Shown piece after piece: positions 45,030 through 54,305 of a stretch of 64,000 bases of DNA (positions are counted from its first letter, which is position 1; every line of letters starts with the position of its first letter). The position numbers were made by a program, and so were the translations under genes. The stretch is taken from NCBI RefSeq assembly GCF_018282095.1, contig NZ_CP074128.1, positions 62,001 to 126,000 on the forward strand, given 5' to 3'. Below the pieces are notes generated by a model that worked only from the letters and a program-made list of their open reading frames with translations, was not told where the DNA came from and searched no databases. This stretch comes from Pseudovibrio brasiliensis. Its GTDB lineage: Bacteria; Pseudomonadota; Alphaproteobacteria; Rhizobiales; Stappiaceae.

Positions 45030-45066
45030 TTTTGAGCCTCGCCAGCTAAGTGGACGAGGCTCAAAA
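45030..45066. repeat. Inverted repeat between norB and MATE genes
   Basis: TTTTGAGCCTCG (45030-45041) and CGAGGCTCAAAA (45055-45066) form a perfect 12-bp stem around a 13-base loop that itself contains CCA...TGG. The A/T tracts are on the wrong sides for a classic intrinsic terminator. It sits 33 bases after the norB stop. Confidence 0.7.
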
Positions 45067-45098
45067 GTTGCTTGTCGGCGGGCTACAAGAGCCCAGAA

Positions 45099-47405
45099 TC
45101 AGACTTTTGCGGCCTGTTCTTTCTCGTTGATTGGTTCCCCGAAGTAAGCGCGATACATGAACATGACGATGGCGAAGATGCCCCAGCCGAAGACCAGATC
45201 TCCTGGCACGCGGGCCCAGACCAACGCGGTCATTACCGGACCGTGGATTGTCTCCGGTGCGCGGGCAAGCCAGTAGCTCTCAGTAAAGCTGATATAGGCC
45301 TGATAGATGCCCTGCGGGATCAGGGAGAGCGCAAGCATCATTGCCAGACCTATGTTGAGCCCCCAGAACGCCTGCTGCAGCCACTTATCGCTCCAGCGGT
45401 TGTCCGGAATGAGCGAGCGCAAGCAGAACAGCATCAAGCCAATGCCCAGTAAGCCATAAACCCCGAACATGGCCGCGTGTCCGTGGGCCGGTGTGGAGTT
45501 GAGGCCCTGCATGTAATAGAGCGCCAGTGGTGGGTTGATGAAGAAGCCGAGCAAACCGGCGCCAACAAGGTTCCAGAACAGAACAGAGGCGAAGAAGTTG
45601 AGCGGCCATTTGTAATGCTCGATCCACTTGGTGTTCTGCTCCAGTTTATGGGTCTGGTAGGCCTCAAAGCCAATGACGAGCAACGGTACAACTTCCAGTG
45701 CTGAGAACACGGCCCCCAGTGCCAGTACGCCAATCGGTGTGCCGCTCCAATAGAGGTGGTGGAACGTGCCCAGCACGCCGCCGGACATGAAGATGATGGT
45801 GGCGAAGATCACCGCAACTGCAGCGGTGGAGGCCCGGAGCAGCTTCAGGTTGACGAAGATGAGCGCGATAATGGCTGTTGCGAACACCTCAAAGACACCC
45901 TCAACCCACAAATGCACCACCCACCAGCGCCAGTATTCCATTACGCTGATATGCGTGTTCTGCCCCCAGAACAGACCGGCACCGTAAAGCAGGCCGATTG
46001 CTGTTGCGGAGAGCAACGTCAAAGCAATGAGGCTGCGGTTGTGGCCGCCTTTGAGGGCTGGATAAAGCGCACGCAGCACCAGCACCAGCCAAAGCAGAAG
46101 TCCGATGAAGAGGAAGATCTGCCAGAAACGGCCCAGGTCAACATACTCATAGCCCTGATGACCGAACCAGAAGTTCATGGTGCGGGAGAAGAACTGGTTC
46201 ACCCCAAGCCACTCGCCCGCAAACGAGCCCACCACAATGATGATCAGGCAGATCCAGAGGAAGTTGACGCCGAGTGTCTGATAGGCAGGATCCTTGCCGG
46301 AAAGCAGGGGAGCCATGAACAGGCCCGTGCCCAGCCATGCTGTCGCGATCCAGAACACAGCGAGCTGTGTGTGCCAGGTTCGGGAGATGGAATAAGGAAG
46401 GATCTCTGCAAGCGGAATGCCATAAAGATCCTGACCTTCAACTGCGTAGTGCGCTGTGAGGATGCCAAGCGCGACCTGAGCGATCATGAGGCCCACAACC
46501 ACCCAGAAGTATTTGGCTGTTGCCCGCATGGAAGGGGTCAGCTTCACATTCGCCAGAGGGTTTTTCGCCGCAGCTCCACCTTCCGGGATGATCCGCTCGC
46601 GCCATAGATCGTACTGGCGGACGTAATAGAAGCACAGCGCACCAGCACAGCCAAGCAGCAGGAGGATACTGATGATGGTCCAAATGAACGCAGCACCGCT
46701 TGGCTGATTGCCAACCAGTGGTTCATGGGGCCAGTTGCTGGTGTAGGTGATGGTATCATCTGGGCGGTTGGTCACTGAACTCCAGGAGGTCCAGAAGAAG
46801 AAGGCGGAGAGTTTTTGGGCTTGTTCAGGAGTGATCAGAATGTTGGGAGGAAAGGCATAGTCATCGCGAAGGTTTTGCCCGTCGATGTTGTCATAAGAGG
46901 CAAACAGTCGTGTGAAATGATCTTCCACCTGTTTGACAGCCGTGGCCCGGTCATCTGAAATGGTAATGGTCTCATTGGCTGGATTATAGCGGTTGCGCCG
47001 CATCTCTTCTTCAATGAGAACCTGAAGGAAAGCCTTTTGCTCATCACTTGGCGGGGTGTAGCCTGTGCCGACCCGTGCCCGGTGAAAAACATCCCGCAGT
47101 GCCAGCGCTTCTCTGTGAAGCCAGTCCGTGGACCAGTCTGGCGCCACGTAACTGCCATGCCCCCAGATACTGCCTTGCTGCATGCCGCCCAGAGATTGCC
47201 AGACGTTCTGGCCTTCTTCGATGTCATCTTTGGTGTAGATCACATCGCCGCTGTCTGAGATCACCATGTTGGGAATAGGTGGTTTCATGCGATAGATTTC
47301 AGCGCCAAAAAAGAGAAGGACACCAAAGGCGAGGACCATGCCCACGCCGAGAAGTATCCAAAGCCGTTTGAGTGAAAAGGTTACATCATAGTCCTTGTCA
47401 AACAT
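45099..47405 (-). CDS. norB: Quinol-dependent nitric oxide reductase (qNOR), single-subunit
   Basis: A 768-residue inner-membrane enzyme that reduces NO to N2O with quinol electrons. An N-terminal extension of about 220 residues resembles NorC but has no CxxCH haem-c motif, which is the mark of qNOR. About 14 helices follow. Haem and FeB ligands can be placed: His345, His498 and Glu502 in HLWVEG, His549-His550 in GTFHH, and His641/His643 in AHGHAAMFG. No norC, norD or norQ neighbours are present, consistent with a detoxifying qNOR. GAAAC-N10-GTTTC at 47431-47450, 26 bases before the ATG, could be an operator; no NsrR or FNR-type box was recognised. Confidence 0.95.
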   Translation of the reverse strand: MFDKDYDVTFSLKRLWILLGVGMVLAFGVLLFFGAEIYRMKPPIPNMVISDSGDVIYTKDDIEEGQNVWQSLGGMQQGSIWGHGSYVAPDWSTDWLHREALALRDVFHRARVGTGYTPPSDEQKAFLQVLIEEEMRRNRYNPANETITISDDRATAVKQVEDHFTRLFASYDNIDGQNLRDDYAFPPNILITPEQAQKLSAFFFWTSWSSVTNRPDDTITYTSNWPHEPLVGNQPSGAAFIWTIISILLLLGCAGALCFYYVRQYDLWRERIIPEGGAAAKNPLANVKLTPSMRATAKYFWVVVGLMIAQVALGILTAHYAVEGQDLYGIPLAEILPYSISRTWHTQLAVFWIATAWLGTGLFMAPLLSGKDPAYQTLGVNFLWICLIIIVVGSFAGEWLGVNQFFSRTMNFWFGHQGYEYVDLGRFWQIFLFIGLLLWLVLVLRALYPALKGGHNRSLIALTLLSATAIGLLYGAGLFWGQNTHISVMEYWRWWVVHLWVEGVFEVFATAIIALIFVNLKLLRASTAAVAVIFATIIFMSGGVLGTFHHLYWSGTPIGVLALGAVFSALEVVPLLVIGFEAYQTHKLEQNTKWIEHYKWPLNFFASVLFWNLVGAGLLGFFINPPLALYYMQGLNSTPAHGHAAMFGVYGLLGIGLMLFCLRSLIPDNRWSDKWLQQAFWGLNIGLAMMLALSLIPQGIYQAYISFTESYWLARAPETIHGPVMTALVWARVPGDLVFGWGIFAIVMFMYRAYFGEPINEKEQAAKV

Positions 47406-47506
47406 GGCTTGCTGCTCCTGACCTTCGGGGGAAACACTGGCTTGCGTTTCAAATCAGACTAACAATCTGTTTCAGGCCGTGCCTCCCTCAAAGTTAGGAG
47501 AGGCGT

Positions 47507-49210
47507 TCAGGTGGCAGCGGGTAGCATGTCACTTTGACTTTTTTGCGGTTCGTTGGCCAAACGGCTGCGCAGCAACTCGCCTTCGCCCTCAACAATTGGA
47601 TAGGCCACTGTGGTCAACAGCGCGTTCAGGTACTTCAGATCGCTGATAGTTTCCAGATGGATGGAACTGGTGGTCCGGCTGGATTTGCGGTTTTGGCTCA
47701 GGCGGCGCAGGTGTGCTTCACGGCTCTTGTACTCCAGCTCACGCACCAGCACTTTGCGGGAAACAAGATCCCGGGCCAGATCCGGGTCGCGGGTGATGAG
47801 CACGCGCAGAGAGATTTGCAGGTTCTGCAGCACGGCTGCGTGCAGGTCCTTAATTTCCTTCCAGCCCTCCTGTGAGAACTCCTTGTTCAGGCCGGAAATC
47901 TTCTCAGCCAGCACCAGCAGGTTACGCTGAATGACGTCGCCCATCTGTTCCAGACAAACGCAGTAGTTCATGAGCTCAGTATACTTCTGATAGTCCTCAT
48001 CGCTCATGGACTGGGTGGTCACATCTGTCAGATATTCTTTGATGGAGCGGTGTAGATCATCAATCTCGTCATCCATCTTCATCAGCCGCTTGGCTGTTTG
48101 CGCATCATCCCCTCGGAATACCACCATAACGCCGCGCAGCATGGCTTCCACCTTCTCACTCATATGCAGCATCTCGCGAGTAGCAGCATTAAAGGCAAGG
48201 TCAGGTGTTTCCAGCAGCTTACGGTCCAGCAGGCTGAGCCGTTCCATGACAGCATCTTCCTCTGACTGGCCAGCGCTGTCGGAAATGATGAGCTTGGTTA
48301 GGCGGGCCACGAGGCCGATTGTCGGAATGCCGAGCAGGACGACGCCCAGGTTGAAGCCACTGTGGAAGTTGGCGATGGCGCGGGCAGGGTCATCACCCAG
48401 CATATCGAGGGTAAGCACATCAAAGCGCATGAGAAGCAGGGTGATCAGCACACCAGCCACGCGGAAGATCATGTTGCCAAGCGGAACACGGCGCACTTCA
48501 GCACTGTCGCTCATGGTCAACACCAGCGGAATAATGCTGGAGCCGATGTTGGCACCCAGAATGAAGAGCAGTGCGCCTTCCATCGGCAGAACACCGGTGC
48601 TTGCCAGTGTCATGATCATCAGCACAACTGCAACGGAGGAGTGCAGCAGCCAGGTGAGGGCAGCGGCGGTGATGATGGCCACAAACGGATCACCAATCAG
48701 CAGGTTCAGGATGACGGGCAGAGAGCCACTTTCGCGCAGAGGCTCAGAAGCCATGCTGATGAAGGACAATGCGATCAACATCTGGCCCACACCGATGATG
48801 ATGCGGCCTGTCTGGCGCATGGTGCGCGTACTGCCGCGGGAGAACAGGGCGCCGCCTACAACGAGACACACCGGCAGTAGCCAGCTCAGGTCGAGGGAAA
48901 GCACCTGCACGACCATTGTGGAGCCCAGATCTGCACCAAGCATGATGGCAAGGCCTGCAGCCAGTGTGATGGAGCCTTTGCTGATGAACCCGCGTGCAAG
49001 AATGGCTGTTGCCGTCGCACTTTGCAAAATGATGGAAACCAGAAAGCCGGTGGTGAAGCTGGTGTAACGGTTCTTGGAGGCCTGCTGCATCCAACCCTGA
49101 AACTTCTGGCCAACTGCGCGCTCAACGCCTGTCCGGATCATTCTAGTTGCCCAAAACAATAGGGAAATACCTGCAGCAAGGTGGAGAAGTATTTCAAAAC
49201 TGCTCATCAC
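47507..49210 (-). CDS. Na/Pi-cotransporter family protein with PhoU-like domain
   Basis: A 567-residue protein: an N-terminal transporter half with two Na_Pi_cotrans repeats (LVSIILQSATATAILARGF and WLLHSSVAVVLMIMTLASTG) over about eight helices, then a cytoplasmic PhoU-like four-helix region from about residue 330 (MLHMSEKVEAMLRGVMV, YLTDVTTQSMSDEDYQKYTELMNYCVCLEQMGDVI). Such YjbB-like proteins export or exchange phosphate. The second repeat has HSS in place of the common QSS. The gene stands alone upstream of norB, 101 bases away, with its own long upstream region. Confidence 0.9.
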   Translation of the reverse strand: MMSSFEILLHLAAGISLLFWATRMIRTGVERAVGQKFQGWMQQASKNRYTSFTTGFLVSIILQSATATAILARGFISKGSITLAAGLAIMLGADLGSTMVVQVLSLDLSWLLPVCLVVGGALFSRGSTRTMRQTGRIIIGVGQMLIALSFISMASEPLRESGSLPVILNLLIGDPFVAIITAAALTWLLHSSVAVVLMIMTLASTGVLPMEGALLFILGANIGSSIIPLVLTMSDSAEVRRVPLGNMIFRVAGVLITLLLMRFDVLTLDMLGDDPARAIANFHSGFNLGVVLLGIPTIGLVARLTKLIISDSAGQSEEDAVMERLSLLDRKLLETPDLAFNAATREMLHMSEKVEAMLRGVMVVFRGDDAQTAKRLMKMDDEIDDLHRSIKEYLTDVTTQSMSDEDYQKYTELMNYCVCLEQMGDVIQRNLLVLAEKISGLNKEFSQEGWKEIKDLHAAVLQNLQISLRVLITRDPDLARDLVSRKVLVRELEYKSREAHLRRLSQNRKSSRTTSSIHLETISDLKYLNALLTTVAYPIVEGEGELLRSRLANEPQKSQSDMLPAAT

Positions 49211-49949
49211 AGCCTCCGGATTCAGCTCTCGCGGTTATTAATAGGAGGCTCACTTAAACGCAGTTGTCGTGGTGTGCGGCAAAGGTCTTTAAGCAGATGT
49301 TGTCGGACTATCAGAATATGCGAGATCCCTCGCTTCCCCCGGAAATGACGAGAGGGAAAGCAAGTGATCGCATCGCGCGCCTTGGGAGCTCTTGCGGATT
49401 CTTGAAATCGATCCGGCAACTAAAATTAGCCACCTCAATGATTTGATAAACAACTTAAGACAGTTATGTCGATAACTCAATATGTTAAGCTCAATTATGG
49501 CGAGAAATTTACGCAATAAGTGCGTTTTTTGAGGTCTTTCGTGATCGCTTGGCTATTGGGCTACCAATTTCTTCAGATAAGTCCAACCTATTGAATTTTC
49601 TGAATTAATGTTAGTTGGCAAAGTAATCATAAACCGTCGCTTAAAAATGCGCACAAGGTGCGTTTTCCCCAGCCTCTCACAAAAGCGTAATGTGGCGACT
49701 ATTTTGCTGAATTTCCGTTATCTGACTCGCTTTTGCCAGAGTTTGAGGAAGACTGCTGCATGTAATGGGTTGGATGATCAGGCCCCCTTGAGAGCAATGT
49801 TTCAAACTCAACAGGTGATCATTGAGGTTGAAAGGATATCTCCAAGCTTGTGTAGAGATTACCTAGGCGTTTTCTGTTGAATCAGGTTAGTAGTTTCTCA
49901 TAGCAGATCACCTATCAAGTTTTACGGTAACAATTACTTTGAGGCTTCT
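49211..49949. other. Intergenic region with one REP-like hairpin
   Basis: About 739 bases without a recognisable gene. A 90-codon frame at 49608-49880 has no signal, family or ribosome site that I can support. At 49320-49351 the minus strand reads CGTCATTTCCGGGGGAAGCG, imperfectly inverted around the centre, reminiscent of the CGTCATTCCCGGG palindromic repeats common in alphaproteobacterial intergenic DNA. The rest is AT-rich and without structure that I can see. Confidence 0.4.
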
Positions 49950-50432
49950 ATGAGTTTTACGCGCGCCATCATGCTGGCTTTGCCTGTGGCTCTGTTGCTT
50001 GGCACTTCTGTGCAGGCGGCGGATGAGCCGACAGAAGAGCAAATCACGACAATTGCTAAATGCGTTGAAGAAAAGGGCGGAGGCTATCCGGCGATGGCCT
50101 GTTTTGGTGAGGTGATGGAACAGTGCATTGGCACCAAGTATCAGAACAGCCATATGATCTACTGCGCCGTGCAGGAGTATGCAGTGTGGGATCAACGCCT
50201 CAACGCGGCTTACGCTGAGATTATGGATATTGCGAGCACCAACGTGAAAGCAAGTCTGAAGAATGCGCAGCGCAACTGGATTAAGTTCCGCAATGACACC
50301 TGCTCGGCCAATGCGCTGATCTATGAAGGTGGCACCCACGCCCCGCTCACTATGTCGGTTTGCATGGGAGATCAAACAGCGGTGCGCAGCTTGCAGCTTG
50401 AGCAGTTTCTTGCCGAAGTTGGCCCTCACTGA
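49950..50432 (+). CDS. LprI-like (DUF1311) secreted protein
   Basis: A 160-residue protein with a Sec signal (MSFTRAIMLALPVALLLGTS, cleavage near VQAADE) and the LprI core: CVEEKGGGYPAMACFGEVMEQC, then CAVQEYAVWDQRLNAAYAEIM, a QRNWIKFRNDTCSAN helix and SVCMGDQTAVRSLQLEQFL. Six cysteines are likely disulphide-bonded in the periplasm. The family includes an inhibitor of lysozyme in mycobacteria; the role here is inferred at most. It is monocistronic by spacing. Confidence 0.86.
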   Translation: MSFTRAIMLALPVALLLGTSVQAADEPTEEQITTIAKCVEEKGGGYPAMACFGEVMEQCIGTKYQNSHMIYCAVQEYAVWDQRLNAAYAEIMDIASTNVKASLKNAQRNWIKFRNDTCSANALIYEGGTHAPLTMSVCMGDQTAVRSLQLEQFLAEVGPH

Positions 50433-50533
50433 CGAACATGGCCTCTCTCTTTAAAGGGGCCAATATTTAGGAATAGCAGTACAGGCCAATGTGTTTAGGC
50501 TGAGCGGATGCTCATCTCTTAAGGTCTGTGCTG

Positions 50534-51433
50534 ATGAAAAAAGTTCTGATTCATATCGGTGCGCACAAAACCGGTACAACTGCTCTGCAAAAGCAGCTCT
50601 ATTCCAAACACCCTGATTTGTTTGATGATCGTACAGACTTCAAAGCGAGCACGTTTCTGCGTCTTTATGAAAATCGAATGATCAAGCCCAAAGCTGAAGA
50701 GCTGGCAGATCTGTTTCAGGAAGCGCTTTTTAAACCAGATACTGATACCTATAGAGTGTCTCATGAAAGACTCATGGGAAAAGCGTTTGTTCATAAACAG
50801 TTCTATCCCAATGTTAAGCGGTTTGCGCAGCTTGCAAAGGAACTCCAGCGTCGGGGTGTCGAAGTTAAAACGCTGGTTACGGTTCGGAACCGTACCGACT
50901 TCCTTGTTTCATTCTTTCTGCATTGTCTTTCGTGGCAAGGCACGCCAAAAACCTTTCATGAGTTTGCAAACAAAGTGGTTACCCCTTCATTCGCCTGGCA
51001 AAGTGTTGCGCAGCAGCTAGAAAAGATTTCTGTCACGTACTTGCCTCAAGAGGCGATGGGAAAGTTCCCGCTTGAGTATGTGGACTGCATTAACAAGTTC
51101 TATGAGAAGAAACTGCTGGAGCCTGACGATATCAGTCATCGTGCTAACTCAGGACTAAATGAGCTTGGGCTGTCTGTCATTCCGCAACTCTCAATGATTG
51201 AGGACACAGGACTTAGAAATGTGCTTCTAAAAAGTGCCCTTGATTATTGTAAGAAAGGCGAACGAGCAAAGGTGCTCTCCAAGGATATTGAAGCAATCTA
51301 TCGCAAACATTTCCTAGATGGAGATATTGCCTTTGCTAAGGCGCATTTTCCTGCTCCCCTCAGGAAAATCTATTCACAGAGTAAACCGGTAACTGAACAG
51401 TTTTGGTTTGCCTTCGCCAAGGCTGATGCCTGA
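50534..51433 (+). CDS. Sulfotransferase-like P-loop protein
   Basis: A 299-residue protein that starts MKKVLIHIGAHKTGTTALQ, the PAPS-binding loop (K-T-G-T-T) of sulfotransferase-fold proteins, with TLVTVRNRTDFLVSFFLHCL as the 3'-phosphate-binding motif (RNRxxxxxS). The rest is only weakly like known carbohydrate sulfotransferases. ATG 50534 is chosen over GTG 50528, with AAGG upstream. The acceptor is unknown; surface polysaccharide is one possibility in a genome with a capsule locus, but nothing adjacent supports it. Confidence 0.78.
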   Translation: MKKVLIHIGAHKTGTTALQKQLYSKHPDLFDDRTDFKASTFLRLYENRMIKPKAEELADLFQEALFKPDTDTYRVSHERLMGKAFVHKQFYPNVKRFAQLAKELQRRGVEVKTLVTVRNRTDFLVSFFLHCLSWQGTPKTFHEFANKVVTPSFAWQSVAQQLEKISVTYLPQEAMGKFPLEYVDCINKFYEKKLLEPDDISHRANSGLNELGLSVIPQLSMIEDTGLRNVLLKSALDYCKKGERAKVLSKDIEAIYRKHFLDGDIAFAKAHFPAPLRKIYSQSKPVTEQFWFAFAKADA

Positions 51434-51810
51434 TTGTTTGTAACTCGAACGATCTCTCGCTTTTACTCTGATTTCCTATGCAATAATAAAGGCTTGAATA
51501 AGCGGGCAAAGCAGGATGCGTGAGCTTACTTGCGGTGAATGTGCGTGAAATGAACAGCCTTGGGTGTGGGCAAGCCGATGATTATCTGTAAGCCAGCCAT
51601 CATAACGCCAAACTCACGCCGGTTTTACTGTACCGTCAGCAATGCGCTGGCATAGTGTGCAAATCACTCAACTGACAGGAGAATCCTGACACCCTCCGGA
51701 ATATTGGAGAGGTTAGCGCTATTGCGCAGGTTTCACTGCCGCTTGAAAACAACAATAATAACAGTAGATGGACGCAAACGTCCCGATCAAGATGAGTGAA
51801 GAGGCGCCGT
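51434..51810. other. Intergenic region before the YnjB-type ABC operon
   Basis: About 377 bases, presumably with the operon promoter. It includes short inverted repeats (CTCC-GGAATATT-GGAG near 51692-51708 and AGCGC-TATT-GCGC near 51715-51728) but no recognised TPP or other riboswitch core. AGAGG before GTG 51811 fixes the ATPase start. Confidence 0.4.
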
Positions 51811-52857
51811 GTGACGCAGGTTCAGCTTAAAAACCTCTCAAAAGTGTTCTCCGGAACACCTGCGGTTGATGCCATCAATCTTGATGTGGCCTGCGGCGAG
51901 TTTCTGGTGCTTTTGGGGCCGTCCGGTTGCGGCAAAACCACGAGTCTGCGCATGGTCTGCGGGTTGGAGCAACCGACCTCCGGCTCCATCTGGTTCAATG
52001 GTCAGGACGTGACTAATCTGCCTGTCCAGAAACGAAAAGTCGGCCTTGTTTCTCAACGCTTTGGCCTGTTCCCGCATATGACGGTTGAGCAGAACGTGGC
52101 GTTTGGGCTCTCCGTGCGCGGTATGTCTGCTGAGGAGCAGATGCGGCAGGTGGGTGAAATGCTGGAGATTGTGCGTCTCTCAACTTTTGCCAAGCGTTTT
52201 CCGTCTCAGCTTTCCGGCGGGCAGATGCAGCGCGTTGCGATTGCCAGAACGCTGGTGACCAAGCCGGAAGTGCTGTTGCTGGATGAGCCTATGGCGAGCC
52301 TTGATACGCTTTTGCGTACCGAAATGCGCCAGTTCATCCGTGATCTGCACGATGAATACGGCATGACAACACTGCTCGTCACGCACGACCAGATCGAGGC
52401 CATGGATCTGGCCGACCGGATTGCGGTGATGTTTGATGGCAAGGTTGCGCAGCTCGCCGCACCTGATGAGATTTACCAGCACCCTGCAAATGAGCAGACC
52501 GCCCGTTTCATGGGTCACTCCAACATCTTTGAGTGCGCGCGTACTTCAGAAAAGCACATCGACAGCCCGTATGGTCAGCTCAGTCTGGGTGAAGCATCAG
52601 CCCGAGGTGCAGTGCAGCCCTCAAAGGCCATGTTGCGGTTTGAGAGTATTAAGATTGGAGAGTGCCGCGAAACACCGCAGAACAATGCGTTTTCCGGCAC
52701 AATCAAACGAGCAGAATTTCTTGGCGCGATGATGCGCTACACGCTTCAGGTGGGAGAGGGATCTCTGACCGTTGAGGAAGCATCTACAATCAAAAGAAAA
52801 ATAGGCGATGCGGTCACTGTGACACTACCGCCAGAACAAATTTGGCTGCTGCAATAA
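51811..52857 (+). CDS. ABC transporter ATP-binding protein (YnjD/PotA-like)
   Basis: A 348-residue ATPase: Walker A GPSGCGKTT, Q-loop LVSQRFGLFPHMTV, signature LSGGQMQRVAIAR, Walker B VLLLDEPMASLD, and a C-terminal TOBE-like domain (LRFESIKIGECRE). The GTG at 51811 (first residues TQVQLKNLSKVF) has AGAGG upstream; a GTG five codons earlier is possible. The Q-loop has SQR in place of the usual FQ. It is the first gene of a four-gene operon with a YnjB-type binding protein and two permeases. Polyamine/iron/thiamine-type importers are the relatives. Confidence 0.92.
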   Translation: MTQVQLKNLSKVFSGTPAVDAINLDVACGEFLVLLGPSGCGKTTSLRMVCGLEQPTSGSIWFNGQDVTNLPVQKRKVGLVSQRFGLFPHMTVEQNVAFGLSVRGMSAEEQMRQVGEMLEIVRLSTFAKRFPSQLSGGQMQRVAIARTLVTKPEVLLLDEPMASLDTLLRTEMRQFIRDLHDEYGMTTLLVTHDQIEAMDLADRIAVMFDGKVAQLAAPDEIYQHPANEQTARFMGHSNIFECARTSEKHIDSPYGQLSLGEASARGAVQPSKAMLRFESIKIGECRETPQNNAFSGTIKRAEFLGAMMRYTLQVGEGSLTVEEASTIKRKIGDAVTVTLPPEQIWLLQ

Positions 52858-52886
52858 GCGGCTGAAGAACCGGTTGGGGGCAATTT

Positions 52887-54254
52887 ATGCAAAGAACAAA
52901 ATCACTCACCAGACAGATGCTTCTTGCAAGCACACTCGCTGTTGTTAGCTGGAGCGGTGTTGCGCAGGCAGAGAACGCACCGGGCATGTTCCGCAGTGAG
53001 TTCCTGAAAGGCAATCTGGGGTGGGAAGATGTAACCGCAAAGGCCCGTGAAGAAGGCACCGTCAACTTCTACTACTGGGGCGGCTCCGACATCATCAACC
53101 TGTGGGTGGATCAGGTTGCAACACCGGCACTGGCCGCAGAAGGTGTACGCCTCAATCCGGTTCGCATCACAGCTACCAAAGACACCGTGGACGTGGTGAT
53201 CGCTGAACTGGCCGCTGGTCGCGGTGAGGAGCAGGGCAGTGTGGATCTGGTGTGGGTCAATGGTGAGAACTTTTACTCTCTGAAACAGCAGAACGCACTG
53301 TGGGGGGCGTTTGCCAACCGTCTGCCAAACTCCGTGAACTTTGAGTGGGATGAGAACGACCCTCGTTCCCTTCTCAACCTGCGTGACTTTGGTGTTGAGA
53401 CTGTTTTTCAGGAAATGCCATGGTCTGGTGAGCAGTATGTGTGCTCCGTCAACCGCGCTCACGTTTCTGCTGAAAACACTCCGGCGACCTTTGCGCAGCT
53501 GAAGACCTATCTGGAAGCCAACCCGGGCAAGTTCACCTATGTGAAGCCACCACATTACCTCGGCAACACCTTCGTGCAGTCCGTTCTTTATGCGCACAAC
53601 CCGGATGGTACTGGTGCTGAGCCGTACCAGAAGAGCTTTGAAGAGCTGGGCGGCGCAGAACTGGCACGCCTGATGGAACCAGGCATTGAGTATCTGAAAA
53701 GCATCGAACCATTGTTGCTGGGTGGTGCCTCTGGCAAGCCGCGCTACCCGGAAAACTCTGGCGAACTGGACAATCTGTTCCTCAACTCCGAGGTTCATTT
53801 CAATTGTAAGTTTGGTGTGTTCGGCAACCATAATGGCCTGATCACCGGTGCTTATCCGGAGCAAGCGGAAGAGATGATCTTCCCGGCTGGCAACATGATC
53901 AAGAACAAGAACTACCTTGCTGTACCGCTCAACAGCCCGCATCCTGCGGCCGCGCTTGTGGCGATCAACTATTTCTCTTCTGCAGAAGCCCAAGCAACGA
54001 AGCTGAAAACAGCAGGTATGCCGGTTGGTCTGGATCTGTGGCGTTTGAGTGAGGAAGAGTCTGCTGAAATCGCAGCTTCTGCACCGCCTCACTACGGTGT
54101 CACGCAGCAGCAGCTGGATGACAACATCGCACCAGATACCAACGCGAGCCTTGTTGATGTGATCGAAGCCACTTGGCTGGCCGTGATCGAGCGCAAGGAA
54201 GATAAGTCACTGGCTGACATCGTGGCGCAGGTTTCTGGCGAACTGAACAATTGA
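52887..54254 (+). CDS. ynjB: ABC transporter substrate-binding protein, YnjB family
   Basis: A 455-residue periplasmic protein with signal MQRTKSLTRQMLLASTLAVV ending GVAQAE. The mature part has VNFYYWGGSDIINLWVD and GSVDLVWVNGENFYSLKQQN, which closely matches the SVDLLWVNGENF segment of E. coli YnjB. The family's ligand is not established. It sits 29 bases after the ATPase gene. A strong hairpin immediately after its stop would favour more binding protein than permease mRNA. Confidence 0.9.
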   Translation: MQRTKSLTRQMLLASTLAVVSWSGVAQAENAPGMFRSEFLKGNLGWEDVTAKAREEGTVNFYYWGGSDIINLWVDQVATPALAAEGVRLNPVRITATKDTVDVVIAELAAGRGEEQGSVDLVWVNGENFYSLKQQNALWGAFANRLPNSVNFEWDENDPRSLLNLRDFGVETVFQEMPWSGEQYVCSVNRAHVSAENTPATFAQLKTYLEANPGKFTYVKPPHYLGNTFVQSVLYAHNPDGTGAEPYQKSFEELGGAELARLMEPGIEYLKSIEPLLLGGASGKPRYPENSGELDNLFLNSEVHFNCKFGVFGNHNGLITGAYPEQAEEMIFPAGNMIKNKNYLAVPLNSPHPAAALVAINYFSSAEAQATKLKTAGMPVGLDLWRLSEEESAEIAASAPPHYGVTQQQLDDNIAPDTNASLVDVIEATWLAVIERKEDKSLADIVAQVSGELNN

Positions 54255-54262
54255 TAGTCTTG

Positions 54263-54294
54263 CGGATGGCGGGCTGCTGCCATCCGCTTCTTTA
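54263..54294 (+). terminator. Intra-operon hairpin after the binding-protein gene (attenuator-like)
   Basis: Nine-bp stem GCGGATGGC/GCCATCCGC with an eight-base loop, followed by TTCTTT, eight bases after the ynjB stop and 12 before the permease start. It probably causes partial termination or protects the upstream mRNA, so that the binding protein is made in excess. Confidence 0.75.
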
Positions 54295-54305
54295 CGAAAC
54301 GATTG

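Noticed and set aside
45756-46607. 283-codon open frame on the + strand
   Set aside because: Antisense to norB, with charged low-complexity composition.
48006-49067. 353-codon open frame on the + strand
   Set aside because: Ser/Arg-rich shadow of the Na/Pi cotransporter gene, without a ribosome site or known motif.
49608-49880. 90-codon open frame before the LprI-like gene
   Set aside because: Composition and lack of a Shine-Dalgarno do not support translation, and no family is recognised.
51660-51760. TPP riboswitch before the YnjB-type operon
   Set aside because: The conserved CTGAGA and ACCTGATCTGGATAATGCCAGCG-like elements are absent, although the transporter type prompted the search.
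52902-54092. 396-codon open frame on the - strand
   Set aside because: Antisense to the YnjB-type binding protein, which has a signal peptide and recognisable motifs.
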